A stretch of 64,000 nucleotides of DNA, from assembly GCF_003854935.1 (NCBI RefSeq), contig NZ_CP033970.1:1302001-1366000 (forward strand), written 5' to 3'. Numbering within the stretch: the first letter of the stretch is position 1; the number at the start of each line of letters is the position of its first letter. The DNA is from Cupriavidus pauculus (lineage in GTDB: Bacteria > Pseudomonadota > Gammaproteobacteria > Burkholderiales > Burkholderiaceae). The notes under the pieces were generated by a model. The model was not told the origin of the DNA. It saw nothing but the letters and a program-made list of their open reading frames with translations, and made no database searches. The translations under genes were made by a program, and so were the position numbers. This document shows, one piece after another, positions 56,032-64,000 of this stretch.

Positions 56032-57555
56032 CTAGCTCACGATCCCCACGTGCCACGGCACGAATTCGTGGTCGCCCAGGCCCAGCAGTTCGCTCTTGGT
56101 GCGCTCGCCGGAGGCGGCGCGCAGGATGTGCGCGAAGATCCGTTCGCCCATCTGGGCCACGCTCAGTTCGCCGTCCAGCACCAGCCCGCAGTTGATGTCC
56201 ATGTCTTCCTCCAGCCGGCGGTACATCGGCGAGTTGGACGCGAGCTTGATCGTCGGGGCGGGCTTGGAGCCGAACATCGAGCCGCGCCCGGTGGTGAAGC
56301 AGATCAGGTTGGCGCCGCTGGCGATCTGGCCCGTGGCGGCCACGGGGTCGTAACCGGGGGAATCCATGAACACGAAGCCGGCCTGGTCGATCGGCTCGGC
56401 GTACTCGTACACGGCCTGCAGCGGCGTGGTGCCGCCCTTCATGGCCGAGCCCAGCGATTTCTCGAAGATGTTGGCCAGCCCGCCCTGCTGGTTGCCGTGG
56501 CCCACCACGCCGTTGAACTGCGCGTTGTGGCCGGCGGTGTAGCGCTCCCACCACGCCAGGCGGTCCAGCAGTTTCTGGCCGACCTCGGGCGTGACCGCGC
56601 GGCGCGTGAGCATGTATTCCACGCCGTGGATCTCGGGCGTCTCGGACAGGATGGCCGTGCCGCCGTGGCGCACCAGGATGTCCATGGCCGCGCCCAGCGC
56701 CGGGTTGGCCGTGATGCCCGAGAAGCCGTCCGACCCGCCGCATTCGAGCCCGATCTTGATGTGGCTCGCGCTGACCGGCTGGCGGCGGTACGCATTGGCC
56801 GCCGGCAGCATGGACTCGATGGCGCGGATGCCGGCCGCGATGGTGGCGCGGGTGCCGCCGGTGTCCTGCATGACCAGCGTGTGCAGGTTCTCGCCGGGCA
56901 CCAGTCCCTGCGAATCCACCAGCGACGCCACCTGGTTGCGCTCGCAGCCCAGCCCGACGATCAGCACGCCGGCCAGGTTCGGGTGCCGGGCATAGCCGGC
57001 AATCGTGCGGCGCAGCAGGTCGAAATGCTCGCTCGGCGACGACATGCCACAGCCGCTGCTCTGCGCGAAGGCGGCCACGCCGTCGACATTCGGATAGGCC
57101 GCCAGCCGTTCCGGCGTGAAATGCGCGGCGATGTGCTTGATGACCGTGGCCGAGCAATTCACCGACGACAGGATGCCGATGAAGTTGCGCGTCCCCACGC
57201 GGCCGTCGGGCCGCACGTAACCCATGAACGTGGCGCGCTCGGCCTCGGGCACGTAGGCCACCGGGCGCACGTCGGCGCAGAAGGCCGGGTCGCGGTAGAA
57301 GTCGACGAGCCGGAGGTTGTGGCTGTGCACGTGCTCGCCGGGCACGATGTCGCGGTCGGCCACGCCGATCACGGTGTCGTACTTCCTGACCGGCTCGCCG
57401 CGGGCAATCGCGCGCGCGGCAATCTTGTGCCCGGCCGGCACCTGGGCGCGCACGCGCACGTCCAGGTCGGGCAGGTGCTGGCCCAGCGTCAGGTCGCCCC
57501 GGGCGATCAGGACGTTGTCGTTGGCATGCAGGCGGATGACGGGGTTCAGGGTCAC
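56032..57555 (-). CDS. UxaA/GarD family sugar-acid dehydratase
   Basis: A 507-aa altronate/galactarate dehydratase family protein. It starts at GTG 57555 with a weak ribosome site. The N-terminal SAF-like domain (NPVIRLHANDNVLIARGDL) is followed by the large catalytic domain: MGYVRPDGRVGTRNFIGILSSVNCSATV, IKIGLECGGSDGFSGITANP and MDSPGYDPVAATGQIASGANLI. The family removes water from sugar acids such as galactarate, altronate or arabinonate-type acids. It is the second gene of the operon, 21 nt after the Bug gene. Confidence 0.92.
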   Translation of the reverse strand: MTLNPVIRLHANDNVLIARGDLTLGQHLPDLDVRVRAQVPAGHKIAARAIARGEPVRKYDTVIGVADRDIVPGEHVHSHNLRLVDFYRDPAFCADVRPVAYVPEAERATFMGYVRPDGRVGTRNFIGILSSVNCSATVIKHIAAHFTPERLAAYPNVDGVAAFAQSSGCGMSSPSEHFDLLRRTIAGYARHPNLAGVLIVGLGCERNQVASLVDSQGLVPGENLHTLVMQDTGGTRATIAAGIRAIESMLPAANAYRRQPVSASHIKIGLECGGSDGFSGITANPALGAAMDILVRHGGTAILSETPEIHGVEYMLTRRAVTPEVGQKLLDRLAWWERYTAGHNAQFNGVVGHGNQQGGLANIFEKSLGSAMKGGTTPLQAVYEYAEPIDQAGFVFMDSPGYDPVAATGQIASGANLICFTTGRGSMFGSKPAPTIKLASNSPMYRRLEEDMDINCGLVLDGELSVAQMGERIFAHILRAASGERTKSELLGLGDHEFVPWHVGIVS

Positions 57556-57576
57556 GGTGGTCGGGGGCGGTGCGGA

Positions 57577-58602
57577 TCAGCTCTGCGCGAGCATGTCCTT
57601 GAGTTTCAGGCGCTGGATGAGCTGGGTCTCCTGGTCGTAGACCGCGGCGACGTACTTCTTGTATTCGGGACCGTCCAGGTACATGACCGGCGCGTCGATG
57701 CGCGACGCCACGGCCTTGAACTCGGCGCTGGCCACCGCCGCGCGGAATGCGTCGCGCAGCTTCTTCTCGACGTCGGGCGGCAGGCCCTTGGGCGCGCCGA
57801 TGCCGTTGGGCGCCTCCACCACCACGTTGAAGCCCAGTTCCTTGAGCGTGGGCGTGTCCTTGAAGCGCGGCGTGCGCTGCTCGCCCCAGGTGGCCAGCAG
57901 GCGCAGCTTGCCCGCTTCCACGTGCGGCGCCCACGAGCTGGAATCGGCCAGCAGCTCCACCTGGTTCGCCAGCACGTCCTGCAGCGCCTGCGAGCCGCCC
58001 TTGTAGGCCACCGCGTTGAACCTGACGCCGACGGCCAGCGCAAACTGTTCCATGCCGACGTGCGTGGCGCCGCCGATGCCGGCGTGCGCGTACGTCACGC
58101 GGCCCGGGTTGGCCTTGGCCTCGGCAATCACGTCGGCCAGCGTCCTGTAGCGCGAGTTGGCCGGCACGGCGATGCCAAAGGTCTGGCCCGACGTGCGCGC
58201 CAGGTAGGTCAGGTCGGTGCGCGGGTCAAGCTGGAGCATGCCGAGCTGCGAGAAGCGCGTGACCGAGATCGGGATCTGGCCGATCGTGTAGCCGTCCGGC
58301 GCGGCGCTGGCCAGCGCCTTGGTGCCGATCATGCCGGACGCGCCGGCGCGGTTTTCCACCACGATGGACTGCTTGAGCAACCCCGACGCCACCTGGCACA
58401 GCGTGCGCATCGACTGGTCCGCCGTGCCGCCCACGGGCCACGGGCAGATGAACTTGATGGGGCGGTCCGGATACTCGCTGGCGGCGCGCGCGATGCGCGG
58501 GCCCAGCAGGGCGGCCGTGCCGGTGGCGGCAACGGCGGTGGCGGCGGCGCTGCCCAGCAGCAGGCGGCGGCGCGAAAGGCTGGCGGGAAGGCCGTGTGTC
58601 AT
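57577..58602 (-). CDS. Bug/TctC family periplasmic solute-binding protein
   Basis: A 341-aa Bug receptor with a twin-arginine-like signal (LSRRRLLLGSAAATAVA) and cleavage near IARAASEYPD. Motifs: IKFICPWPVGGTADQSMRTL, VVENRAGASGMIG, APDGYTIG. It is the first gene of the minus-strand operon and probably binds the sugar acid degraded by it. The upstream gap to the divergent LysR gene holds two inverted repeats. No TctA or TctB gene is present. Confidence 0.93.
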   Translation of the reverse strand: MTHGLPASLSRRRLLLGSAAATAVAATGTAALLGPRIARAASEYPDRPIKFICPWPVGGTADQSMRTLCQVASGLLKQSIVVENRAGASGMIGTKALASAAPDGYTIGQIPISVTRFSQLGMLQLDPRTDLTYLARTSGQTFGIAVPANSRYRTLADVIAEAKANPGRVTYAHAGIGGATHVGMEQFALAVGVRFNAVAYKGGSQALQDVLANQVELLADSSSWAPHVEAGKLRLLATWGEQRTPRFKDTPTLKELGFNVVVEAPNGIGAPKGLPPDVEKKLRDAFRAAVASAEFKAVASRIDAPVMYLDGPEYKKYVAAVYDQETQLIQRLKLKDMLAQS

Positions 58603-58693
58603 GGGGATTGTCTCCAACGCTGTTCTAGGTCGCGGGCGGGCTGTGACGCCCATCCGCTCTGCCAGCGATTGTGGGCGCGGGCAACATAACCAT

Positions 58694-58732
58694 CCAATAG
58701 AAAATTGGCATTGCTTCATAACCTGCCGGTTA
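58694..58732. promoter_or_regulatory. Inverted repeats in the Bug-LysR divergent gap
   Basis: Two symmetrical elements lie 16-54 nt before the LysR ATG. One is CCAAT-agaaa-ATTGG (58694-58708), the other TAACC-tgcc-GGTTA (58719-58732). Both are in the 145-bp gap between the divergent operon and its likely regulator. They are candidate LysR binding sites; the T-N11-A form of the first suits the family. Confidence 0.5.
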
Positions 58733-58747
58733 GGTAGACTCGCCGCC

Positions 58748-59737
58748 ATGGCCCATATCGACCGCGCCTTCCGTTCCAACATCAAGCTCAGGCACCTGCA
58801 ACTGCTGGTGGCGCTGGACGAGTTCCGTCACCTGGGCCGGACCGCCGAGTTCCTGTCGGTCAGCCAGCCGGCGGTGTCGAAGGTGCTGGCCGAGGTGGAG
58901 AAGATGCTGGGGCTGACGCTGTTCACGCGCTCCACGCGCGGCACCGAGCCCACGCCGGCCGGCGAATCGCTGGTGCGCTTTGCGCGCGCGGTGCTGGCCC
59001 AGTACGACGTGACGCGCGACGAGATCGAGGCCGTGGCCAGCGGCGCGGCCGGCCGCGTGCGCGTGGGGTCGATGGGCGCCACGCTGCCCGTGCTGCTGGC
59101 CCAGGCCGTGGCACGCCTGAAGGCGCAGTCGCCGCGCGCCACGGTGCTGGTGGAAGAGGGCGACCTGACGCACCTGCTGCCCCGGCTGCGGCTGTCGGAG
59201 CTGGACGTGATCGTCGGCCGGCTGGAACCGGCCTACGCGGCGCCGGACCTCGTCACCGAGGCGCTGTACGAGGAGCCGATGGTCGCCATCGTCGCGGCCG
59301 GCCACGCGCTGGCCGGCAAGGCGCGCCCGGGCTGGGCCGATGTGGCGTGCCAGCCGCTGGTGCTGCCGCCGCCGTGGGCGTCACTGCGCGTGAAGATCGA
59401 GCAGGCACTGCATCGGCACGGCCAGACGCTGCCGGCCGACATCATGGAATCGTCGTCGTACCTGGCCGTGACCACGTTCGTCGCGCAGCGCCAGGCGGTA
59501 GGATTCGTCGCCCGCGCCGTGGGCCGCCAGTTGCAGGCCGAGGGCCGTTTTCACGTGCTGGCGATGCCGGTGGAGGTAGACCTGCCGCCCGTGGGGCTGA
59601 TCACGCTGCGCGACCGCCGGCTGCCGCCGGCCGTATCCGATCTGGCCGCCTGCCTGCGCGAAGCGGCGCGCGACATCGAACGCGCCGGCGCCGCCGCGCC
59701 CCGGCCCCGAACCCGAAAGACCACCCGCGAGACCTGA
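58748..59737 (+). CDS. LysR family transcriptional regulator
   Basis: A 329-aa LysR regulator. The helix-turn-helix is RHLQLLVALDEFRHLGRTAEFLSVSQPAVSKVLAEVEKMLG, followed by GRVRVGSMGATLPVLLAQAVARL and the effector domain. It most likely controls the sugar-acid operon that starts on the opposite strand. The start ATG 58748 has the usual LysR N-terminus. The next gene, an FAD oxidase, begins 9 nt downstream and may be part of the same unit. Confidence 0.94.
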   Translation: MAHIDRAFRSNIKLRHLQLLVALDEFRHLGRTAEFLSVSQPAVSKVLAEVEKMLGLTLFTRSTRGTEPTPAGESLVRFARAVLAQYDVTRDEIEAVASGAAGRVRVGSMGATLPVLLAQAVARLKAQSPRATVLVEEGDLTHLLPRLRLSELDVIVGRLEPAYAAPDLVTEALYEEPMVAIVAAGHALAGKARPGWADVACQPLVLPPPWASLRVKIEQALHRHGQTLPADIMESSSYLAVTTFVAQRQAVGFVARAVGRQLQAEGRFHVLAMPVEVDLPPVGLITLRDRRLPPAVSDLAACLREAARDIERAGAAAPRPRTRKTTRET

Positions 59738-59746
59738 CAGGACGTC

Positions 59747-61012
59747 ATGACAGAACACCCGAGACCCTCCCGCCGGACCGATGTGATCGTGCTGGGCGCC
59801 GGCATCGTCGGCGTCGCCACGGCGCTGGCGCTGCAGCAGCGCGGCCACGCGGTCTGCCTGGTGGATCGCAACGCGCCGGGGCGCGAGACCTCGTACGGCA
59901 ATGCCGGCATCATCCAGCGCGAGGCGGTGCAGCCCTACGCGTTTCCGCGCGCCTGGCAGGCCATCCTGCGCGTGGCCGCGCGGCGCGGCAACGACGTGCA
60001 CTACCACCTGCGGGCGCTGCCGTCGCTGGTGCCTGCGCTGGCGCGCTACTGGCACGCGTCGGCGCCGCAGCGCTACGCCGCCACGGTCAGCGCCTATGCC
60101 GCGCTGATCCGCCATTGCATCGACGAACACGCGCCGCTGGTCGAGCGCGCCGGCGCGCAGGACCTGATCCGCAAGACCGGCTGGTTCGAGGCGTACCGGA
60201 CCCCGGCCGCGTTCGACGCCGCCGCGCGCGAGGCTGGCACGGTGGCCGCCGCGCACGATCTTCGCCATGCCATCCTGGACGGCGCCGCGCTGGCGCGCGA
60301 GGAACCGGCGCTGCAACGCACGCTGGCCGGCGCCGTGCACTGGCAGGACCCATGGACCGTCAGCGATCCGGGCGAACTGGTGGCGCGCTACGCGGCGCTG
60401 TTCGAGCGCAAGGGCGGCGTGCTGCTGCGCGCCGATGCCGACACGCTGCGCGCGTCGGGCAGCGGCTGGACCGTGCAGACCGCCGACGGCACCATCGACG
60501 CCGAACACGCCGTGATTGCGCTGGGCCCGTGGGCGGCCGGGCTGACGCAGCGGCTTGGCTACCGCCTGCCGCTGTTCGTCAAGCGCGGCTATCACCGCCA
60601 CTATCGCGTGGCGTCCATGCCGGCCCGCCCGCTGCTCGACGCCGAGAACGGCATGCTGCTGGCGCCGATGCGGCAGGGGCTGCGGCTGACCACGGGCGCC
60701 GAGTTCGCCCACCACGACGCACCGCCGACGCCGGTGCAGTCCGCGCGCGCCGAACTGCTGGCGGCCGATCTGGTGCGGCTGGGCCCGCCCGTGGAAGCCA
60801 CGCCGTGGATGGGCGCGCGGCCGTGCATCGCCGACATGCGGCCCGTGGTGGGCCGCGCGCCGCGCCACGCCAACCTGTGGTTCCACTTCGGCCACGGGCA
60901 CCAGGGCCTGACGCTGGGCCCGGCCACGGCGCGCCTGCTGGCCGAGCTGTTCGACCGCGACACACCGTACGTCGACCCCGCGCCGTACGATCCGCGCCGC
61001 TTCGGCGGCTAG
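59747..61012 (+). CDS. FAD-dependent oxidase (DadA-like, D-amino-acid dehydrogenase family)
   Basis: A 421-aa flavoprotein. The Rossmann motif DVIVLGAGIVGVATALAL is at residues 12-29. The DadA-like positions ETSYGNAGIIQREAVQP, FVKRGYHRHY and NGMLLAPMRQGLRLTTGAEF follow, and the C-terminal WFHFGHGHQGLTLGPATARLLAELF is standard. It oxidises a D-amino acid or another 2-amino/hydroxy acid. Immediately downstream is the repeat locus at 61.0 kb. It follows the LysR gene closely, so its substrate may be linked to the same pathway. Confidence 0.92.
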   Translation: MTEHPRPSRRTDVIVLGAGIVGVATALALQQRGHAVCLVDRNAPGRETSYGNAGIIQREAVQPYAFPRAWQAILRVAARRGNDVHYHLRALPSLVPALARYWHASAPQRYAATVSAYAALIRHCIDEHAPLVERAGAQDLIRKTGWFEAYRTPAAFDAAAREAGTVAAAHDLRHAILDGAALAREEPALQRTLAGAVHWQDPWTVSDPGELVARYAALFERKGGVLLRADADTLRASGSGWTVQTADGTIDAEHAVIALGPWAAGLTQRLGYRLPLFVKRGYHRHYRVASMPARPLLDAENGMLLAPMRQGLRLTTGAEFAHHDAPPTPVQSARAELLAADLVRLGPPVEATPWMGARPCIADMRPVVGRAPRHANLWFHFGHGHQGLTLGPATARLLAELFDRDTPYVDPAPYDPRRFGG

Positions 61013-61027
61013 CGCCTGGCGCGGCGC

Positions 61028-61260
61028 GTGGCTGGCCCTGGCGCTTGTTTTTCCCCTCTCCCTCTGGGAGAGGGGTGAGGGCCAGCGGTTCAACATGCCA
61101 TGGTCGGCAAGCAGCACCGCCACGCCCTCTCCCCCGGCCCCTCTCCCGCGATGCGGGAGAGGGGAGCAAACACGCGGGCGGTGGCTGGCCCTGGCGCTTG
61201 TTTTTCCCCTCTCCCTCTGGGTGAGGGGTTAGGGGTGAGGGCCAGCGGTTCAAGATGCGA
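61028..61260. repeat. Second REP-like locus with a 153-bp tandem duplication
   Basis: The hairpins CCCCTCTCCC-tct-GGGAGAGGGG (61053-61075), CCCCTCTCCCGC-gat-GCGGGAGAGGGG (61138-61164) and a partly decayed copy (61206-61228) belong to the family of the 43-kb array. The type A spacer (GAGGGCCAGCGGTTCAAC) follows the first and third. The segment starting GTGGCTGGCCCTGGCGCTTG at 61028 recurs at 61181, so a 153-bp unit has been duplicated, the second copy being incomplete. It lies between the DadA-like gene and the convergent molybdoenzyme gene. Confidence 0.88.
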
Positions 61261-61281
61261 TGGCCGGCGATCAGCCCCACC

Positions 61282-63528
61282 TTATCCCTCCCCCGATACC
61301 TCCACCAGGCAGCTCATCGCGTTCGGTCCTTGCGTCAGGTCCGACGTGCCGATGTCGAGCGTCAGCGTGTTGGCGGCGCCGGCGCGGTCCAGGCCGTCGG
61401 CGTCCGGGTTGTACCACGCCCCGGTGGCGATCATGGCCACGCCGCGCGTGATGCCGTCGCTGACGGCCAGCCCGGCGGCGATGGCGCCGCGGGTGTTGTG
61501 GACGCGTACGCGCATGCCGGGCGTCAGGCCGCGCGCGGCGGCGTCGGCGGGGTGCAGCGTGATGCGTTCCGCGCCGGCTACCTTGCCCGACTGGGCCAGC
61601 GGTGCCGCGTCGAGCTGGCTGTGCAGGCGGTCGGCCGGTTGCACCGAGACCAGATGCAGCGGATGGCGCTGCGCCTCGGGTGCGCCCAGCCATTCGGCTG
61701 GCGGCTGCCAGTTCGGATGGGTGCCGCAGTCGTCGGACAGCCGCCCCAGCGTGGCGCTGGACAGCTCGATGCGGCCGCTCCGCGTGCGCAGCGGGTGGGC
61801 CAGCGGGTCGCGGCGGAAATCGTCGAACAGCACGAAGTCCTCGGCCGGCGGCGGCAGGGCGACATGGCCCGCGCGCCAGAACGTGTCGAAGTCGGGCAGG
61901 TCGATGCCGGCGCGCGCCTGTGCTTCGCGGCAGCGGGCGTAGATGGCCTCGATCCAGCCGGGCTCGTCGCGGCGCTCGGTGAATGCGTCGCGGTAGCCCA
62001 GCCGTTCGGCCAGTCCCGTGAAGATGTCGAGATCGCTGCGCGCCTGGTGCAGCGGCGCGATGGCGCGGTGCATCGCCAGCACGTAGCGGTCGCGCGACGA
62101 GCCGCCGATATCGTTGCGTTCCAGCGCCGTGGTCACGGGCAGCACGATGTCGGCGTGGCGCGCGGTGGCCGTCCAGACGATGTCCTGCACGATCACCGTC
62201 TGCGGCCGCGCCCACGCCTGACGCAGCCGCGCGAGCTGCTGGTGGTGATGGAACGGGTTGCCGCCGGCCCAGTGCACGAGCTTCACGTCGGGATAGTGGC
62301 GCGTCTCGCCCTGGAAGCGGTACGGGGTGCCAGGATGCAGCAGCATGTCGGCAAGCCGCGCGCACGGGATGTCCAGGTCCGCCGGATTGCGGCCCACCGG
62401 CATCTCGGGCCCTGGCGTGGCCACGCGCGGATTGCCCACGCCATTCATCGACCCATGGCCGAAGCCGAACCCGCCGCCCGGCAGCCCGATCTGCCCGAGC
62501 ATGGCCGCCAGCGCAATCGCCATCCAGTAGGGCTGCTCGCCGCGATGCTGGCGCTGCACGGCGAAGCTGCACGTGATGTAGCTGCGCCGGCCGGCCAGTT
62601 GCGCGGCCAGCCGTTCGATGCGCGCGGCCGGGATGCCGGTGATGGCGGCCGCCCACGCCGGCGTCTTGGGCGTGCCGTCGCTATCGCCCAGCAGGTAGGC
62701 TTCCAGCTCGGCCCAGCCGCTGCAATGCGACTGCAGGAACGCCGCGTCGTGCGCGTCGGCGCGGCGCAGCGCGTAGGCCAGCGCCAGCATCAGCGCCACG
62801 TCGGTGTTCGGGCGGATCGGGACCCATTCGGCGCCCAGGAAGTCCGGGCAGTCGTCGCGCGTGGGGCTGACGTTGATGACCGTGGCGCCGCTGGCGGCCA
62901 GCTTGCGCAGCCATTGCGCCTGCGTATGCTCGGCCGCGCCGCCGGACGATACCTGCCCGTTCTTGAGCGCCAGCCCGCCAAAGGCCAGGAACACCTCGGT
63001 ATGGGCGATCAGGCTCGGCCATGCGGTCACACGGCCGGTCAGCGGCTGGTAGGTGCCAATCACGTGCGGCAGCAGGAACTGCGCCGTGCCCCAGCTGTAG
63101 TTGCCGACCTGGTCGACGCAGCCGCCGCCGGTGAAGTGGAAGCGGCGGATCAAGGAGCGCGCGTGGTGCAGCCGTCCCGCCGACGACCAGCCGTACGATC
63201 CGCCGAACACGCCCGACGGCCCGTACGTGCCGCGCACGCGGGCGATCTCGCCGGCGACGAGGTCGAGCGCGTCGTCCCAGGACACTTCCACGAAATCGTC
63301 GCGGCCGCGCGCGTGGCCGTCGCTGGACTCGCGCCGCGCCAGCCAGCCGCGCCGCACCATCGGCGCGCGGATGCGCGTGGGCGAGTAGACCATCGGTACG
63401 ATGGCGTCGAGCAGCGGCGACGGATCGGGGTCGGCGGCAAACGGCTCGCAAGCGATCAGCCGGCCGTCCTCGACCACGGCGGTGAAGGCGCCCCAGTGGG
63501 CCAGTTGCGGATAGCGGCGGACGATCAC
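61282..63528 (-). CDS. Molybdopterin oxidoreductase (BisC/DMSO reductase type)
   Basis: A 748-aa molybdenum enzyme of the DMSO reductase family, type III (biotin sulfoxide reductase-like). The molybdenum ligand is likely the second Ser of SYGWSSAGR (Ser116), matching the serine ligand of DMSOR and BisC. There is no N-terminal iron-sulfur motif and no Tat signal, so it is cytoplasmic and needs only the Mo cofactor. VSWDDALDLVAGEIARVRGTYGP, VRPNTD-type PIRPNTDVALMLALAY and HPADAAARGLTPGMRVRVHN are cofactor-binding regions. It follows a Bug receptor gene by 4 nt on the same strand and reduces an S- or N-oxide, exact substrate unknown. Confidence 0.92.
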   Translation of the reverse strand: MIVRRYPQLAHWGAFTAVVEDGRLIACEPFAADPDPSPLLDAIVPMVYSPTRIRAPMVRRGWLARRESSDGHARGRDDFVEVSWDDALDLVAGEIARVRGTYGPSGVFGGSYGWSSAGRLHHARSLIRRFHFTGGGCVDQVGNYSWGTAQFLLPHVIGTYQPLTGRVTAWPSLIAHTEVFLAFGGLALKNGQVSSGGAAEHTQAQWLRKLAASGATVINVSPTRDDCPDFLGAEWVPIRPNTDVALMLALAYALRRADAHDAAFLQSHCSGWAELEAYLLGDSDGTPKTPAWAAAITGIPAARIERLAAQLAGRRSYITCSFAVQRQHRGEQPYWMAIALAAMLGQIGLPGGGFGFGHGSMNGVGNPRVATPGPEMPVGRNPADLDIPCARLADMLLHPGTPYRFQGETRHYPDVKLVHWAGGNPFHHHQQLARLRQAWARPQTVIVQDIVWTATARHADIVLPVTTALERNDIGGSSRDRYVLAMHRAIAPLHQARSDLDIFTGLAERLGYRDAFTERRDEPGWIEAIYARCREAQARAGIDLPDFDTFWRAGHVALPPPAEDFVLFDDFRRDPLAHPLRTRSGRIELSSATLGRLSDDCGTHPNWQPPAEWLGAPEAQRHPLHLVSVQPADRLHSQLDAAPLAQSGKVAGAERITLHPADAAARGLTPGMRVRVHNTRGAIAAGLAVSDGITRGVAMIATGAWYNPDADGLDRAGAANTLTLDIGTSDLTQGPNAMSCLVEVSGEG

Positions 63529-63532
63529 GGTA

Positions 63533-64000
63533 TCAGTCGCCCTGGATGCCGGCCTTGCGGATCAGGTCGCCCCACTTGGTGCGCTCGGTGGCCAGCAGCC
63601 GCGCGAACTGCTGCGGCGTGTCCGACGTGGCATCCATGCCCGATACCGCCAGCCGCTGGCGGATGTCCGGATCGGCCATGACCTTGACCAGCGCCTTGTT
63701 CAGCGTGGCAACCACGTCGGCGGGCGTGCCGGCCGGCGCCACCAGCCCGTACCAGTTGGTGACCTCGTAGCCGGGCACGCCGGCTTCCGCCACGGTCGGC
63801 ACGCCCGGGAACTGGGCCGACCGCGTGGCCGTGGTCACGGCCAGCGCGCGCAGCTTGCCGGAAGCAATCAGCGGCTTGGCCGATGGGTCGGAGAACGTGA
63901 TCGGCACCACGCCGCCCATCACGTCGGTCAGCGCCGGCGTGGTGCCCTTGTACGGCACGTGCTGCATCTGCACGTGGGCCAGCATCTTGAACTGCTCGGC
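63533..64000 (-). CDS. Bug/TctC family solute-binding protein, C-terminal part
   Basis: The last ~155 residues of a Bug receptor; the gene continues beyond the window edge. HVPYKGTTPALTDVMGGVVPITF, then GVPTVAEAGVPGYEVTNWYGLVAPAGTP and the terminal LLATERTKWGDLIRKAGI are typical. The frame is open to the last base, so the apparent start at 63985 is internal. It lies immediately before the molybdoenzyme gene and is probably cotranscribed with it, an unusual pairing. Confidence 0.92.
   Translation of the reverse strand, partial: AEQFKMLAHVQMQHVPYKGTTPALTDVMGGVVPITFSDPSAKPLIASGKLRALAVTTATRSAQFPGVPTVAEAGVPGYEVTNWYGLVAPAGTPADVVATLNKALVKVMADPDIRQRLAVSGMDATSDTPQQFARLLATERTKWGDLIRKAGIQGD

Noticed and set aside
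55681-58689. A 1002-codon open frame on the plus strand over the sugar-acid operon
   Set aside because: Antisense shadow of four well-recognised genes; no recognisable domain.

Overview
The window is GC-rich DNA, almost all of it protein-coding, from a beta-proteobacterium of the Burkholderiaceae, most likely Cupriavidus or a close relative. The evidence is four periplasmic Bug/TctC solute receptors without their membrane partners, two trimeric-type porins, many LysR/GntR/MarR regulators next to catabolic genes, and a CzcICBA plus DmeRF metal-efflux block. This placement is inferred from gene content, not from a marker gene. I see no rRNA, phage, insertion sequence or CRISPR array. One tRNA gene, tRNA-Val(GAC), is present.

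Layout. 0-6.4 kb: amidohydrolase, porin, MarR regulator, then a LysR regulator divergent from a CoA-transferase/Bug receptor pair. 6.5-7.1 kb: two overlapping small genes that look like tandem paralogues. 7.2-10.7 kb: chloroperoxidase-type hydrolase, ProQ RNA chaperone, manganese catalase and hemerythrin. 11-18.5 kb: czcICBA RND efflux genes, convergent with dmeR-dmeF (Co/Ni sensor and exporter) and its G-tract operator. 18.5-32.2 kb: mixed housekeeping and membrane genes (isochorismatase-like hydrolase, VOC protein, YbaL antiporter, sterol-desaturase-type oxygenase, a GGDEF remnant, ABC exporter, methyltransferase, yjcH-actP acetate uptake). 32.2-35.8 kb: tRNA-Val, small helical proteins, a beta-lactamase-fold esterase, an EamA exporter and a frameshifted Lrp-type regulator. 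35.9-37.8 kb: ilvD.

38.0-42.6 kb is a compact catabolic operon: Bug receptor, LeuC-like and LeuD-like dehydratase subunits and a KRCGH-motif lyase, followed by a GntR regulator. The combination resembles a 2,3-dimethylmalate dehydratase/lyase module. An XRE-cupin regulator and a REP-like repeat array (43.16-43.64 kb) separate it from a two-component flavin monooxygenase, flavin reductase and MFS cluster (43.8-47.0 kb). Next come a beta-propeller lipoprotein, a second porin, CsbD and a sensor kinase.

52.2-58.6 kb, minus strand: a sugar-acid type operon (Bug receptor, UxaA/GarD dehydratase, semialdehyde dehydrogenase, HpaI-type aldolase, FAD-linked oxidase) controlled by a divergent LysR gene, which is followed by a DadA-like oxidase. 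A second copy of the REP-like repeat lies at 61.0-61.3 kb. The window ends in a BisC-type molybdoenzyme preceded by a fourth Bug receptor that runs off the edge.

Together, the accessory parts read as uptake-plus-degradation modules for small carboxylic acids (receptor, activating or cleaving enzymes, local regulator), alongside metal export and oxidative-stress functions.
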